Below, piece by piece: positions 21,332 through 32,792 of a DNA stretch of 64,000 bases. This stretch comes from Nannochloropsis oceanica. Taxonomy: Eukaryota > Sar > Eustigmatophyceae > Eustigmatales > Monodopsidaceae. The notes under the pieces are model-generated. The model was not told where the DNA came from, ran no database searches, and was given only the letters and a program-made list of their open reading frames with translations. How positions within the stretch are numbered: the first letter of the stretch is position 1; every line of letters starts with the position of its first letter. The stretch covers positions 930,001-994,000 of the forward strand of contig CP038110.1 of NCBI GenBank assembly GCA_004519485.1, in the 5' to 3' direction. Both the position numbers and the translations under genes were made by a program.

Positions 21332-23839
21332 TTAGTAAGAGCTGAACCGCACGGGGTCCCGCCCTTGGAAAGGAGCAGTGTAGAGCCCCTGCCTGTCTCG
21401 GTCGTCCGCGGCCCGGGCGCAGGACAACACGTCTTCCATGTCGGGGGCGAGAGCCTGTTGTAGCTTAGCCAGTGCGGAGGCCTCGATCTGACGGACCTGC
21501 GGGGAGGCAGGGAGGGAGGGAAGGAGGGAGGAAAGGAGGGAGGGAGGAACGGAATGAGTCTAAATTCCGAGGGAAGGAGGGAGGAAGGGAGGGAGGGAGG
21601 GTGAGGACCGGCGTCATACGCACCTCTTTGGTCTTAATCTCAAGGAGACGTGCGACTTGGGCCGGGGTACGTCTCATGCCGTCATCAAGACCTTTGAGCA
21701 TCCGTAGAATGTCTCGCTCCACCGGGTCCAGGGCATGCAGGGCATCGTCAATGTAGCCGCGCAGCCTGGAGGGAGGAAGGGAGGGAGGGAGGGAGGGATG
21801 GTTTCAGAAAAGTAGGGTTGTGTATCAGTATCAACCACCTGACCCTAGGCTTGTCCAGGCCCTTCGATTCTCCCCCCTCCCCCCTTCCCTCCTCCCTCCC
21901 TCCCTTCCTACCTCATGGTGGAAACGTACTCCAAAGGCGTGGGAACCATCTCTCCCTCCGACGCCAGCCGACAACTGAATGAGGTTAATTACAAAAATAC
22001 ATTAGCCAATGCTGACATCCAAATGCGGTACATTAAAAAGGTAGACAAGTTAGCCAACTAACGCCGTCAATGTAATAATATCCTTCCCTGTTCAATTCCC
22101 TCCCTCCCTCCCTCCCTCACCGATGGTTGTCGACGTACTCCCCCAGCGAGTCCGCGTACACCAACGGACGGGCCGCACGTTCGATCTGAGGGAGGGAGGG
22201 AGGGAGGGAGAGGGGGAGGGTCGACGTGCCTCTATCACTACCAAAGAATCCGTACATATCCACATGCGGGAACGACGGGAGGGATAGAGGGAGGGAGGGA
22301 TAGAGGGAGGGAGGGAAAGGGGGCAGGCATACGCACCAGCGCCGCCTTTTTGACACTGCATTTTAGTTCTTGGGCAATTAAAACCAGCACCTCTTCTTCC
22401 TTCTCCACACCCTCCCTCTCGTATTGGCGCTTTAGACGATTTACCTGGAGGGAAGGGGGGGAGGGATGGATGGAGGGGATTGAATGAGGAACACAAATGA
22501 GAGGGAGGGAGGGAGGGAGGCGAGGAGGGGGGGGGTGCTCTAAGAACAGCACAAGGGACGGAGGGAGGGAGGGAGAAAGGGAGGGAGGAAGGGAGGAAGG
22601 AAGGGAGGGAGGGAGGGGAGAAGGGAGGGAACAAGGGAGGGAAACAAAGCCCAAGAGGACATGGCGGAAGGAAGAGAGGGAGAGAGGAAGGGAGGAAGGG
22701 AGGGAGGATAAACTTACTTTAAATACATTCCGAAGCACGTCTTGGGGAGAAGAGAGGAAAGTGGAGGCTTTCGCTGTTGGAGGGAGGAAAGGAGGGAGGG
22801 GGAATACAGAGTGCATGAGCGATATTGAAGCTGGAGGTGTCATTCTCCCTTCTTCCCCTCCTTCCGTCCATCCCTCCCTCCCTCCCTCCCTCCCTCCTTA
22901 CCGGCGGCAAAGAAGACATTCTGATTGACTGTGCGGTAGGCAAACGTGCGGAGACGGCAGTCGCGTGACTTAGGGAGGGAGGGAGGGAGGGAAGGAGGGA
23001 AGGGTGGGAAAAAAGGAGGTTGGAAACGACCGTGACAACATGTGAAAATGTGGAAGGAAATGAGGCAAGGAGAGAGGTCAGGAGGGCAGGAGGGAGGGCC
23101 AGAAGGGCAAAGAGGGTCGTAAGTACCTCGTCGAATTGATGTGCAGCCTTGAGGAATCCCGCCACGCCCTCTTGGAACAGGTCGGCGGAATCGACGCCCG
23201 TGGAGTAGTATTTCTGGACGATGGAGGCAATGAATGCACTGTTGCTGTTGACGAGGCTGGGGGAATGGAGGAATGGAGGGAGGAGGGGAAGTGAGATGGA
23301 ATGAAGGGAGGCCATGACGGAGGGAGGGAGGGAGGGAGGGAGGGAGGGAGGGCTGGCTTACACTTGGGACGCGCGATGGAGGACCTTGATGCCGGTGCCA
23401 AAGTCGTCGGGGCCCATGTGGAACGCGCCTAGGACACGCAAGGGAGGGAGGGAGGAAGGGAGGGAGGGAGCGAGAGTAAGGAGAAAACGGTCGAGTCTCT
23501 CTCTATCTCGCTTGTGCTTCATACCCCACCCCATATATCTATACTACCTCCCTCTCTGCACGCCTCCATTCCCCCCCTCTGTACATCTACCTCCCTCTCT
23601 ACACGCCTCTATCCCCCCCTCTGTATATCTATCTTTCTCTCCGCACCCCACACTCATCCACCCGTTCCTCCCGCGTCGGCGGTCTTCCTAATTTATCCAT
23701 CTATCTATCTGTATACAATACACTTACCCGCCCACTCCTCCAGCGTCGGGGGCCTTCCTAAGTCCCTCGTGAGATCCTCCCGTGCCTGAACGCATTGCTT
23801 GAGCTTCTTCGTCGCGCGCACCATGGCCAGTTCCTCCGT
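21332..23839 (-). CDS. Sigma-70 family factor, plastid-type (5' partial)
   Basis: Ten exons in phase give the last 324 residues of a bacterial-type RNA polymerase sigma factor; in algae such nuclear genes supply the plastid-encoded polymerase. Exons: 23728-23839, 23362-23428, 23127-23256, 22902-22968, 22718-22773, 22337-22444, 22121-22185, 21912-21974, 21624-21765, 21332-21496. Region 1.2 reads DLGRPPTLEEWAG. Region 2 begins with SAFIASIVQKYYSTGVDSAD and LFQEGVAGFLKAAHQFDE, followed by RTFAYRTVNQNV where region 2.4 lies. Region 3 is KCSVKKAAL ... IERAARPLVYADSL. Region 4 is DPVERDILRMLKGLDDGMRR with the helix-turn-helix TPAQVARLLEIKTKEVRQIE, ending in FSSY. The start codon, transit peptide and region 1.1 are missing because the gene runs into the assembly gap. 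Region 2.4 is less typical than the other parts, so promoter specificity cannot be guessed. Confidence 0.9.
23520..23690. repeat. Minisatellite-like repeat in sigma-factor intron
   Basis: Imperfect units built from CTCCCTCTCT-(G/A)CACGCCTC-(C/T)AT followed by CCCCCCTCTGTA(C/T)ATCTA recur about three times. They fill most of the intron between the sigma exons at 23362-23428 and 23728-23839. No function is indicated. Confidence 0.6.
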
Positions 23840-23990
23840 CTGAGGGGGGAAGGGAAGGAGGGAGGGGGGGAAGGGAGGGGGGGAGGGAGGGAAGGAGGGA
23901 AGGAAAGAGGGAAGGAAAGAGGGAGGGCAAGTATGACGATGAAGAAATCTGTTCGCGCCTTCTTTTCTGGACTGAACTTGGATAAATCTC

Positions 23991-24090
23991 NNNNNNNNNN
24001 NNNNNNNNNNNNNNNNNNNNNNNNNNNNNNNNNNNNNNNNNNNNNNNNNNNNNNNNNNNNNNNNNNNNNNNNNNNNNNNNNNNNNNNNNN
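23991..24090. other. Assembly gap (100 N)
   Basis: Exactly one hundred undetermined bases, the usual placeholder for a scaffold gap of unknown size. The sigma factor on the left and the RNA helicase on the right point away from each other and both lack their 5' coding exons, so the true gap must hold two gene starts and a shared promoter region. Confidence 0.98.
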
Positions 24091-24107
24091 CCTCCCTCCC
24101 CCTCCAG

Positions 24108-27100
24108 ATGCCGTTGGTGGGGGCAATCGGGCCGCTACCACCATCCGTCACGTCGCTGTCAAGGTAGGACTAGAGGGAGGGAGGGAGGGGGGGAGGGAGG
24201 GAGGGAGGGAGGAAGCAAAAAGGATGGGAGGAAATGCAAATGAAAAATTAAGAAGCATCACCATTCATTCCACCCGTCCCTCCCCCCCCCCCCCCCACAA
24301 AGGTGCCTGACTCGTACTCTGCCCGTAAAAACGTGTTGGAGGACGTGATTGCGGCCCACTCCTGCGGGGGTCGTGTGATGGTCTTCACGCAGACCAAATC
24401 CGAGGCCGACGAGCTCTCGACCTCCTCCCCCTATGCGGCGGAGAACACTCGCGTCCTCCACGGTGACATCACTCAACGCCAACGGGAGATTACCCTGAAA
24501 CAATTCAGGTACGTACGCCCCTCCTTCCTCCCTCCTTCCCTCCCTCCCTCCCTCTCTTCTTTTTCACTGCGTGTGTAACATGCTTCATGGACTCACACAC
24601 CCCTCCCTCCTCCTCCTCCTCCTCCTCCTCCTTCCCTCCCTTCTTTCCTCCCTCCCAGGGATGGTTTTTTCAAAGTCCTCATCGCCACCGACGTCGCTGC
24701 CCGTGGTATTGATATCTCGTACGTACACCCTTCCCTCCCTCCCTCCCTCCCTCCCTCCTTCCCTTTCTTCCTCTTCAGATGTTTCTCATCCTCCCTTCTT
24801 CCCTCCCTCCCTCCCTCCCTCCCTTTCTTTCCTCCTCAGCGAGGTGGATCTGGTGATCCAGTACCGCCCTTGTGATGACTCGGACTCCTATGTCCACCGC
24901 TCCGGCCGCACTGGACGGTAAGCAAGCCCTCCCTCACTCCCTCTCTCTCTCCCTCCCTCCCTTCCCCCCGTGGTTCCCTCTCCTTGGTGTCACTAACCCT
25001 TCCTCCCTTCCCTCCCTCCCGTACTCCTTCCCTCCGTCCCTCCCTCTTTCTTCAGTGCCGGGCGTGAGGGTACCTCAGTCATCATCTACTCGGAGCCCGA
25101 ATGGTTCAAACTCCGCCGCCTCGAAAACGACATTAATGTACGTCTCTCCCTCCCTCCCTCCCTCCCTCCCTCCCTCCCCCTCTTCCTCTTTCGTTCCTTT
25201 TGCCGCCCCATACCATATACCCTACTCACCCTTCCCTCCCTCCCTCCTTCCCTCCCTCCCTCCCCCTAGATCAAGTTCGAGAAGGTAGGCATGCCGTCCA
25301 TCGAGGACGTCATCTCCGGCCTCTGCCTGGTCCAGACGGAGAAACTCAAGAACGTTGATGAGGAGGTCCGTGCCTACCCTTCCTTCTTGCCCTCCCCCGT
25401 GCCCTCCCTCCTCACTGGTCGTCCTCCGTTGAAGCTCACCCTCCCTCCCTCCCTCCCTCCCTCCCTCCCTCCCTCCTTAGGTTGTTCCCTATTTCAAGGC
25501 TTTTGCGGCGGATTTGGTGGCCAAATCGGACGCTCCAGTGGAGGAGATGCTCGCCCGCTGCCTCGCCGCGATGACGGGTCGAAAGCTCACCATCTCTCGG
25601 TGCGTGTGCCACCCTTCCCTCCCTCCTTCCCTCCCTCCCTCCCTCCCTTTCTCCCTCCCTCGCGTCGTGACCTGGTGTGCGGCGTGTGTGCAGTGTCTTT
25701 CTTCTGTGCATGCGTGGATGCCTCCAAAGAGGAGGGAGAGAAGCATCAGCAGCCGTAGTAGTAGTAGCCGCAGTGACAAGCAGCAACCAGCAGGAGCCCC
25801 AAATTCCCCTTTTCCCTCCTCTCGTTCTTCCATTATTCTTCCTCCTTCTTATCCGCCCCTCCCTCCCCCCCTCCCTCCCCCCCTCCCTCAGCTCCATGAT
25901 CACGGGGCAGCACGGAATGACCACCCTCGTGGCCGAGGCCGACGGACCTCTCAAAGAGTGGGATGTGTTGGATTACGTCAAGGTAGGCCCTTCCCTCCCT
26001 CCCTCCCCCCCTCTCTCCCTCCCTCCCTCCGTGCCTTCTGTTCCCATTTCTATCCCTTCCATCCCTTCCAATACTTTCGCCCGCATGCCCACCCCTCACA
26101 CCCCTCCCTCCGTCCCGCCCTTCCTTCCTTCCTCCCTCCCTCCCTCCCTCCCTCCCTCCCTCCCTTCCTCCCTCCCTCCCTCCCTCCCTCCCCCAGTCCC
26201 TATACGACGGCACCGACCGCCTCTTTATTCCTGAGGTGAAGTTTATGTGGAACCGACCTAGTGCCGCCGTCTTCGATTTGGACAGTGTCAAGGCCAAGCG
26301 CGTCCTTGCCAAGGTACACCCCCCTGCTTCCTGCCCTCCCTCCCTCCTCCCTTCTTCCCTTTGCTTCTTTCACCTGTGGTTGTTTTCCTTCTCGCCCTCT
26401 CTCCCTCCCGCCTTATCGTTCCCTTTCCGCTCCTCCCTCCTCCTCTTTCCACCATTCCTTGTCCTCATCAGCAGCCCTCCCCCTCCCTCCCTCCCTCCCT
26501 CCCTCCCTCCCTAGGCGGCGGAACTTGCTGTCGACGCTGGAGGTCCCGTGCCGTTAATGGCGCTTTCCGTGTGCAAGGAAATGCCTCGCTTGGAGAACAA
26601 CGGCCGTTCCTTTGGACGAGGTAGGGAGGGAGGGCGGGAGGGAGGGAGGGAGGGAGGGAGGGAGGGAGGGAGGGAGGGAGGGAGGGAGGGAGGGAGGGAG
26701 GGAGAGAGGGAGGGAGGGAGGGAGGGAGGGAGGGAGGGAGGGAGGGAGGGTGAGTAGCACCTTCCTGAACAAAATCGAGTCGGTCACAGCACACACAAAT
26801 ACCAGACCCTCATCCGCGTTCCCTCCCTCTCTCCTTCCTTCCCTCCCTCCCTCCCTTTCCTCGTCTTGCTCTTCTTGTCCAGGCGGCGGTGGTCGGGGAG
26901 GGTATCAAGGAAACAACCCGCGCGGAGGGGGCTATCAAGGAAGCAATAACAGATACGGAGGCGGTGGTGGAGGGGGCGGCCATCAGGGCAACAGGAATGG
27001 AGGGGGAGGCAAGTCTTACAAGGACTCGTGGGGCAGCGGTGGAGGTATGTTTCACATCCCTTCTTCTTATTGTTATTATTGTTCTTACTATCGTATTCTA

Positions 27101-27399
27101 TTTTGCATCGTTTGTTTCTACCATCTCCTTCGTTCCTTCCTTTCCTAACCCCTGCTCTATTGTGGCTCGACTCAATTGCTCGTGTCCATCCCTCCCTCCC
27201 TCCCTCCCTCCCTCCTTTAGGTGGCGGTGGCCGGTCCTCGGCCCCGTGGAAGAAGAACACGGGCGGTCGCTCGTTTGAGAAATCCTGGGAGAGTGGAGGA
27301 GGAGGAGGAGCAGGAGGGGGGGGGGGGTCGACGCGATGGGGGAGGGAGGGGGGGGAAGGGGGGAGACGAGAGCATCGACAAGTTTCTGGAGTCTCTTGA
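24108..27399 (+). CDS. DEAD-box RNA helicase, DDX21/RH3/RH7 group (5' partial)
   Basis: Twelve exons in phase give the last 450 residues of an ATP-dependent RNA helicase acting in nucleolar or plastid rRNA and ribosome assembly. Exons: 24108-24163, 24303-24508, 24659-24718, 24840-24917, 25056-25137, 25270-25365, 25481-25599, 25892-25982, 26197-26313, 26515-26620, 26883-27044, 27221-27399. The second RecA lobe is complete: GGRVMVFTQTKSEADEL (motif IV), LHGDITQRQREITLKQF, VLIATDVAARGIDI (motif V) and YVHRSGRTGRAG (motif VI). A GUCT-type domain follows (SRSMITGQHGMTTLVAEADG ... AAVFDLDSVKAKRV), which places it with DDX21/Gu and plant RH3/RH7. The tail is Gly-Arg rich (GGYQGNN, GGYQGSN), as in RNA-binding RGG tails. 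The Q motif and motifs I-III lie in the gap. The last exon has a second open frame ending ESIDKFLESLDWP at 27409; an unseen small intron could switch to it. Confidence 0.92.
26621..26750. repeat. Long GGGA tandem run at intron start
   Basis: An almost pure array of some thirty GGGA units begins right at the donor of a helicase intron (GTAGGGAGGG). The 3' end of the same intron carries CCCT units before its acceptor at 26882. This is the longest single-run example of the intron pattern seen across the window. Confidence 0.9.
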
Positions 27400-27409
27400 C
27401 TGGCCGTAA

Positions 27410-29221
27410 GACGGTCGGAGGGAAGGAGGGAGGGAGGGATGGAGGAGTAATGGAGATCAAATTTTTGTGTGGTTAAAAGGAAGCGGCTGGAAGTCTTGCC
27501 AGTAGTAGCAGCAGCATTAGTAGCAGAGCAGTGACACCAACAGCAGGTGCAGCAGACAGAGAACCGAGGAAGAAGAAGGCAGAAGAAGGAGAAGGTAGAA
27601 GATGACTATAAAGAAGAAGAAAAAGAAGGAGAAGAAGAGACAAAGGAAGTCTCCTACCCAACCGCCAGCACCGCCCCCACAGCAACAGCAGCAGCAGCAA
27701 CAGCAGCAGCAACAGGAGCAGCAGCTAAGTCAAATATTAAGTGAAGGCATGGAAAGAAGGGAGGGATGCAGGGTGGAAGGGAAGGAAGGAGAGAGGAAAG
27801 GAAGGAAGGTACGCTTGTTTGAAGACAAGGAAATACGGAAAATGGGAGAAGGAAGACAGGAAGGGAAGGTGGAGGGAGCAAGGGAGGAAAGGAGTGGAGG
27901 AAAGCGCTCTCAGGCAGCTGAGGAGGCTGTTTGATTGATGCGTTGTACTACGTTTAAGAGAAAGAAGCAGAGAGCGTCTGAGAGTGTGTTGTCGAAATAA
28001 TGACACTAAGAACAACGACGGGACCGACAGCTGTAGCGGGAGGAGTAACAGTTTCAACAGGCAAACGGCCAGCATGGCGCTTTCTCTTTCCGCCAACGGG
28101 GTCGAAGAAAGGAGGGAGGGTTGGAGGGAGGGAGGCAAGGTTGTTTTTAAGAATGAGAAAAGATAGTCTAGTACATCTCTACCTACTTATCCTGTATTAT
28201 CAAAGCGTGCCTACGTGAGTGGGTAAGTGGGTGAGTCTTGTCTCGTTTTGTTCACATTGTGATCGTTGATCGTCTGTCTAAGTGCTCGCGAGACAGGAGC
28301 TGCATGACACGGGAGACAAGGTCCGGACTCGCAAGAAGAAGATGATGATGGCAAAGTTATCAAGATAACAAAACAGAAAGAAAAAGAGATGAGGAGGAAG
28401 GAGAAGAAGGTTGAGCTTGAGAAGGTAGAGAGGGACTCGTTGGAACGTGGTGGTTTCTCGGTTGCTTTTCTGACTTTTCTTTTCTTTTCTCACCCACCTT
28501 CCCTTCTACTCTTTTTCTTTATTGTTTCCTGGTATGGCTTTTTGTGGTTAATTCTTTGTGATAGTCTTTTTCCCCTTTATCCCTTTTTTTTTTTGTTAAT
28601 TTCTGCATCCAAGTCTATTTTGTCTTTCCTCCCTCCCCTCCCTGCCTCCATCACTTCCTCTTTTCCTCCCTGTCTATACCATTATTAGGTCATTCCATGG
28701 TCAAAGTTAATCTTCTGGTCCTGGAACCATGCTTGGAACATCTGCCTCTCCTCCTCCTCCTCCTCCTCCTCCTCCTCCTCCTCCTCTTCCTGCTTCTTGT
28801 CCTCCTCTTCCTGCTTCTTCTCCTCCTTCCTCCTCTACATTGATCGTGCCACGCCCTCTCTCCGTCGTCGTATAGCTTCTTCCCATCTCTTGCACCCTTC
28901 CGCTCTTATCGAAACTGCTGTCCGTGGAACTAGATAGAGGGGGACATAACGAGGAAGGGGTCAGTTCAGCCTGTTCTACTAGGGGACGCGTCTCGGCACA
29001 GCACCAATCCCTTTGCAACCTCTCCTTTCCCTTTTTTCTCGGCGGTGGTCATCCTTCTCCCATTCACGCGCTATTTAGGAAAGCATACATTATATTTATA
29101 TACATTTTAAAAAAGCAGAGAGCATAGGCGTAAAGGTCGATTAAAATACGACCAATACGATGTGTAGTAGGTATCCACCTGTTCTCACGTATTTCCCCCC
29201 CCGTCATGATACGTACCACAC
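27410..29221. other. Convergent intergenic region, helicase to aquaporin
   Basis: The helicase (plus) and aquaporin (minus) genes converge here, so their 3' untranslated regions and transcription ends lie inside. It contains a CAG/CAA triplet run at about 27680-27726 and a CTC triplet run at about 28745-28795. A small minus-strand open frame (29018-28707) has a Glu/Gly-rich low-complexity end and no family match. No real gene can be supported. Confidence 0.5.
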
Positions 29222-30433
29222 CTACCCGCTTGTCGTCAGAGGTCGATCCGCTGTTCCCGTCTGTCGCTCCCCACGACCCCTGCCGAGGAATCCACCCAGT
29301 CCTCCCCTCCCACCCTCCAGCACCCCCTCGTGGCTCAATTCCTCCTTGGGACTCTGACCAAATGAAAATATGATTGAATACAGTAACGCCGCAAACAGAC
29401 CACCAACCAAAGGTGCGACCCACCAAATCCAATGCAAGTGCCAGTACCTTCCTACCACAGCCGTGCCAAAGGACCGTGCTGGATTGACTGAACAGCCGGT
29501 AAAAGGGAGCAAGACCACGTGAAGCAAAAAGATCGTCAATGCTACTTCTAACGGGGCAAGTGTGCCACGAGAATTGATGTTCGTGTCCAGGGCCGCTAGA
29601 ACTGCCATTACTAAAAATAGAGTCCCCAAAAGTTCAACCCAGAACGCTGAGCCCTTGGAGATACCTGTGGCGACGGAATTTGCGCCTCCATTGACATTGC
29701 GGAACATCTTGGTAGAGACGCTGCGAGCGAGAGCCGCGCCCGTCAGGCCACCAAGGAGCTGGAAGATAATGTAGCAAATAAAGCGTAGAGTGGTGATGCG
29801 ACGGGCAGCCCACACACCGAGGGTGACGGCGGGGTTGAAGTGGGCGCCGGAGACGCTGGCAAGCATGTAAACGATGCTAAAAAATGTGAATCCAGCCACA
29901 AGGGCGATCCGTATAGTGTCTGCATTGGCTGTCATGATGGAGAGGACGAGAAAAAATACAAAAGCCGTGGTCCCGAACCATTCGGCGAGCAATGCTTGGT
30001 GGAAGCGGTAGTCGCGAAGTTCGACATCCATGGGAGCCTTGTCGAAGTTGTGGGGCTCGAGGATAGTCGTGCCTTCCTGCATTATTGACGTTCCGTATTC
30101 TGCTTTTTCTTCCTGCTGGAGCCTGCTGGATGCGGTACTGTCCATAGGTGAGCTGTACCTTCCCGGTGGGGTATGGTACTCAAGCAACGACGAGGAGGAG
30201 GAAGAGTTGGAGTAGAAAATGATTGCTTTTGCTGCATGTGGGGGGTTCACATTCATAGAGTGAGTAGATGTCATTAAATTGAGTGAAAATGATATAAGCG
30301 GGAGTAGGATGCTTTGGCACATGTATTGGGCATTTGAGATGGTGGAAATGCGGGCATAATTGTTGTTTGAGAAAGAGGGAAAGTTACTGACACCACCGCC
30401 AACAGAAAATGAGAAGTTGTACAAGGCCAACAA
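29222..30433 (-). CDS. Aquaporin / major intrinsic protein, intronless
   Basis: A single uninterrupted frame of 403 codons encodes a six-helix MIP channel for water or small neutral solutes. Both half-helix signatures are present: GAHFNPAVTLGVW (Asn200-Pro-Ala) and SVNPARSFG (Asn317-Pro-Ala, followed by the selectivity-filter Arg320). Hydrophobic helices flank each one in the normal order, with ALLAEWFGTTAFVFFLVLS as helix 1. The first 96 residues are Ser/Asn rich and non-conserved. Met97 (MDSTASSRLQQEEK, codon at 30145) would give a 307-residue protein of usual MIP length and is the more likely start. The C-terminal tail is Gly/Arg rich. Unlike nearly all neighbours it has no introns and no GGGA/CCCT runs. 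The subfamily (plasma-membrane, tonoplast or glycerol type) was not resolved. Confidence 0.93.
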   Translation of the reverse strand: MLALYNFSFSVGGGVSNFPSFSNNNYARISTISNAQYMCQSILLPLISFSLNLMTSTHSMNVNPPHAAKAIIFYSNSSSSSSLLEYHTPPGRYSSPMDSTASSRLQQEEKAEYGTSIMQEGTTILEPHNFDKAPMDVELRDYRFHQALLAEWFGTTAFVFFLVLSIMTANADTIRIALVAGFTFFSIVYMLASVSGAHFNPAVTLGVWAARRITTLRFICYIIFQLLGGLTGAALARSVSTKMFRNVNGGANSVATGISKGSAFWVELLGTLFLVMAVLAALDTNINSRGTLAPLEVALTIFLLHVVLLPFTGCSVNPARSFGTAVVGRYWHLHWIWWVAPLVGGLFAALLYSIIFSFGQSPKEELSHEGVLEGGRGGLGGFLGRGRGERQTGTADRPLTTSG

Positions 30434-31326
30434 TGCTGGGCTGCCGCACGTTCCTAAACTTCTGACCCCAGCAGGAAACGTGCCTGGCCGTCGTGTGGGG
30501 GAGGTTTCCGTTGAAGCCGTTTCCCAACACAGATTTTGGAAAAATGCCTTACTAGTTTCTAAACCTCATTCTGCTGCAAATGTCTCTTGATACTTTTTTA
30601 GATAACCTTTACTATATGCCGTGCCCATGGTATGACCGCGCAGGGCTGGGGAGTTATGAGTGAAAATTCATCCGCGCCTCCAGGAAGTTTGAGGAGGTAA
30701 TAGTGTGTGACATCGATGAGTGTGTGTGTTTGTGAGCGCGCGTGAGCGCGCGTGCGCGAGATTTTGAGTATATGAATGGTGCGGGTGTGGATGTGATAGT
30801 TGGTGTGGATGTGGATATACCCATAATTGTGTGGGTATAGGTGTGAAGCCTTTTTCGGTGGCAAACCACATTTTGGCGATCCCCCTCCAAAAAAAAGGAT
30901 AACCCGTGAAAATGAAAAACTTTTCGTGTATAATCTGTACAGTGTATGACGGGTAGGGGAATATGTGCCTGCGGTGGATGCGCACCCTACGCTTTGCAGC
31001 CAAAATAACTGAAACGCGGATTTACCAATGTGTGGCAAAACGCTACAGAATAACTTCACGCATTTTGTCACCTTGTTCATCCGCCACATAGTCAATATGC
31101 TGTAATTCTTCTCAGAAAGTCTCTCAGATGATCTCCATAGATCTTGTAGGACATGGCGATATCGTACCGAAACATAATGGGAAAAGCTCGTCAATCTTGA
31201 GGGAAATTTTCTTCCCATCGTTCGTCATTGTACCTGGCTTGATATTACCCTCGCGTGACAATAAAACTGAGAAATCCTCCGTGTTTTAAGCGCTCTTTAT
31301 ACGTAACGGCTATTATTATTATAAAA

Positions 31327-31359
<33 letters not shown>

Positions 31360-32792
31360 TATGATATTATTATCATTAACATTATTATTATTAATATTAT
31401 TAATATTATTATTGTTGTTGTTGTTATCGCCATCCCTCAAGCCTTGGGCATTGAACTACTCTCAAGCCATGAGCTTCACATATGCCTGGTGTTACCAACG
31501 TAGATATCCGCTGACGACATCCCCCACAAAACTTCCAATATAGCAGCTTCCCTGAAATAGCCCGACCCGAGATACTGGAATGTCTAATCGACTCTCATTG
31601 GGCTTGCATTGCATGACCCACCCTATGGCTCTTGGGACGCTGGCTGTGCTTGCCAGCGTCATGAATGACCGTTACTGTGATTCGTGGTGTCCTTCACTTG
31701 GTGACAGAATTCGAAATTATCCACTAAGTAGGATTGTAAATATACCCCGCTTCAATTCTCTAGAGTATCATAACTTTTAGAGTTAAATTTCACGGGATTG
31801 GATGTTGGGAAGTTCGATGTCGCTCTACCTTATCATCCGCAGTCTATTCCGTCAGTCCCATTTATGGAAACGAATGACCCATCCAAAATTTGAGGTACTA
31901 ATAGACCTAGGCCAGGGTCAAGATCGATCTCACAACTAATCGTCGTAAGTTAGTCAATAACTTTTTAAAAATACGGATATTTGTCGGCATGAACAACTTT
32001 ATAGAGGTTCAGCAACAAGGTGTGAATCGGCCTACCTCACACAAAAATTGTGAAGCATAGAAAGCTCATCCCGAGCTTTTCGACTCCCCCTTCTTGGAGC
32101 GATTTACTAGTCCAAGACATTTGCACCCGTTATGGTTTTCCCTTCACGTCTGTCTTCTCCCCATAAAGATGCCATATTTCCAAGATGCCAGTAATGCCGT
32201 CTACCTGCTTCAGGCACATTTTAGAGTGTATTTGTTCGACAGTTCGCTTTTGTGTGTTTATGCTTATGCGTCTTCTACACGTTTCTCCGATTTGGATGCT
32301 TTATCTTTTTTTCGTTGTGCTTCCCGATGTGCACCTTCGTGATGTTTTGTTTGTTTCTCATGTGTGTATGTATCGTGTCGTTTCAATGCAGGTATTGAGC
32401 AATGTGAGCATTCTTGTAAAAACACATATGTAGTCGCACCCTATGGGCGGGCTCCGGCTTATTGGACACTCAATGGGGTAGAAGCTTGGGTAAGCACTAA
32501 TTGCCAATCATCTCTATGCGACCAATCAATAGAAGCAACGCCATCGATTTCTCTTCCTTTCGATACTTTCGATGCTTTCAATTTCACTTTCTGCGGATGT
32601 GTGCACCGATATTTTCGTCAGTAGCCAAAAAGCCATCACAATAGTTTTCAATAATTTTGTTTTTCTCTACACCCGTCTACCACTCCCATGCCGCAACAAT
32701 GCATGCCCTACCTCCTCTCCTTCCCCTCCATCTATTCCTACCCGCTTATCTCTTTTTCCTGCATCTGCTGCTCCTGTCAATTTTGTTTTTTT
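30434..32792. other. Gene-poor region with degenerate repeat DNA
   Basis: No gene was recognised. The left part is the aquaporin 5' flank. Bases 30990-31260 resemble the segment near 6080-6260 and probably belong to the same dispersed relic family. An ATT microsatellite follows at about 31318-31425, and a 9-bp-stem hairpin (GACGCTGGC / GCCAGCGTC) lies at about 31636-31660. The right part holds one copy of a 126-base tandem duplication that extends into the NPC2-like reading frame. Confidence 0.5.
31318..31425. repeat. ATT/TTA microsatellite
   Basis: A run of ATT triplets continues as imperfect ATT/AAC/ATTGTT units. It is simple-sequence DNA in a non-coding stretch and encodes only meaningless Ile/Leu runs. 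Confidence 0.9.

Noticed and set aside
22100-22460. Sigma-factor stretch considered as a separate small gene
   Set aside because: The splice phases join it to flanking exons, and it lies where region 3 of the sigma factor is expected.
27473-27744. Poly-Leu, poly-Gln and poly-Ala frames
   Set aside because: All are readings of the same CAG/CAA triplet run in different frames.
28707-29018. Small minus-strand frame with a Glu/Gly-rich end downstream of the aquaporin
   Set aside because: No motif, low-complexity end made by CTC triplets, and position in the aquaporin 3' flank.
31318-31503. Hydrophobic Ile/Leu-rich frame suggesting a membrane peptide
   Set aside because: It is a translation of the ATT microsatellite.
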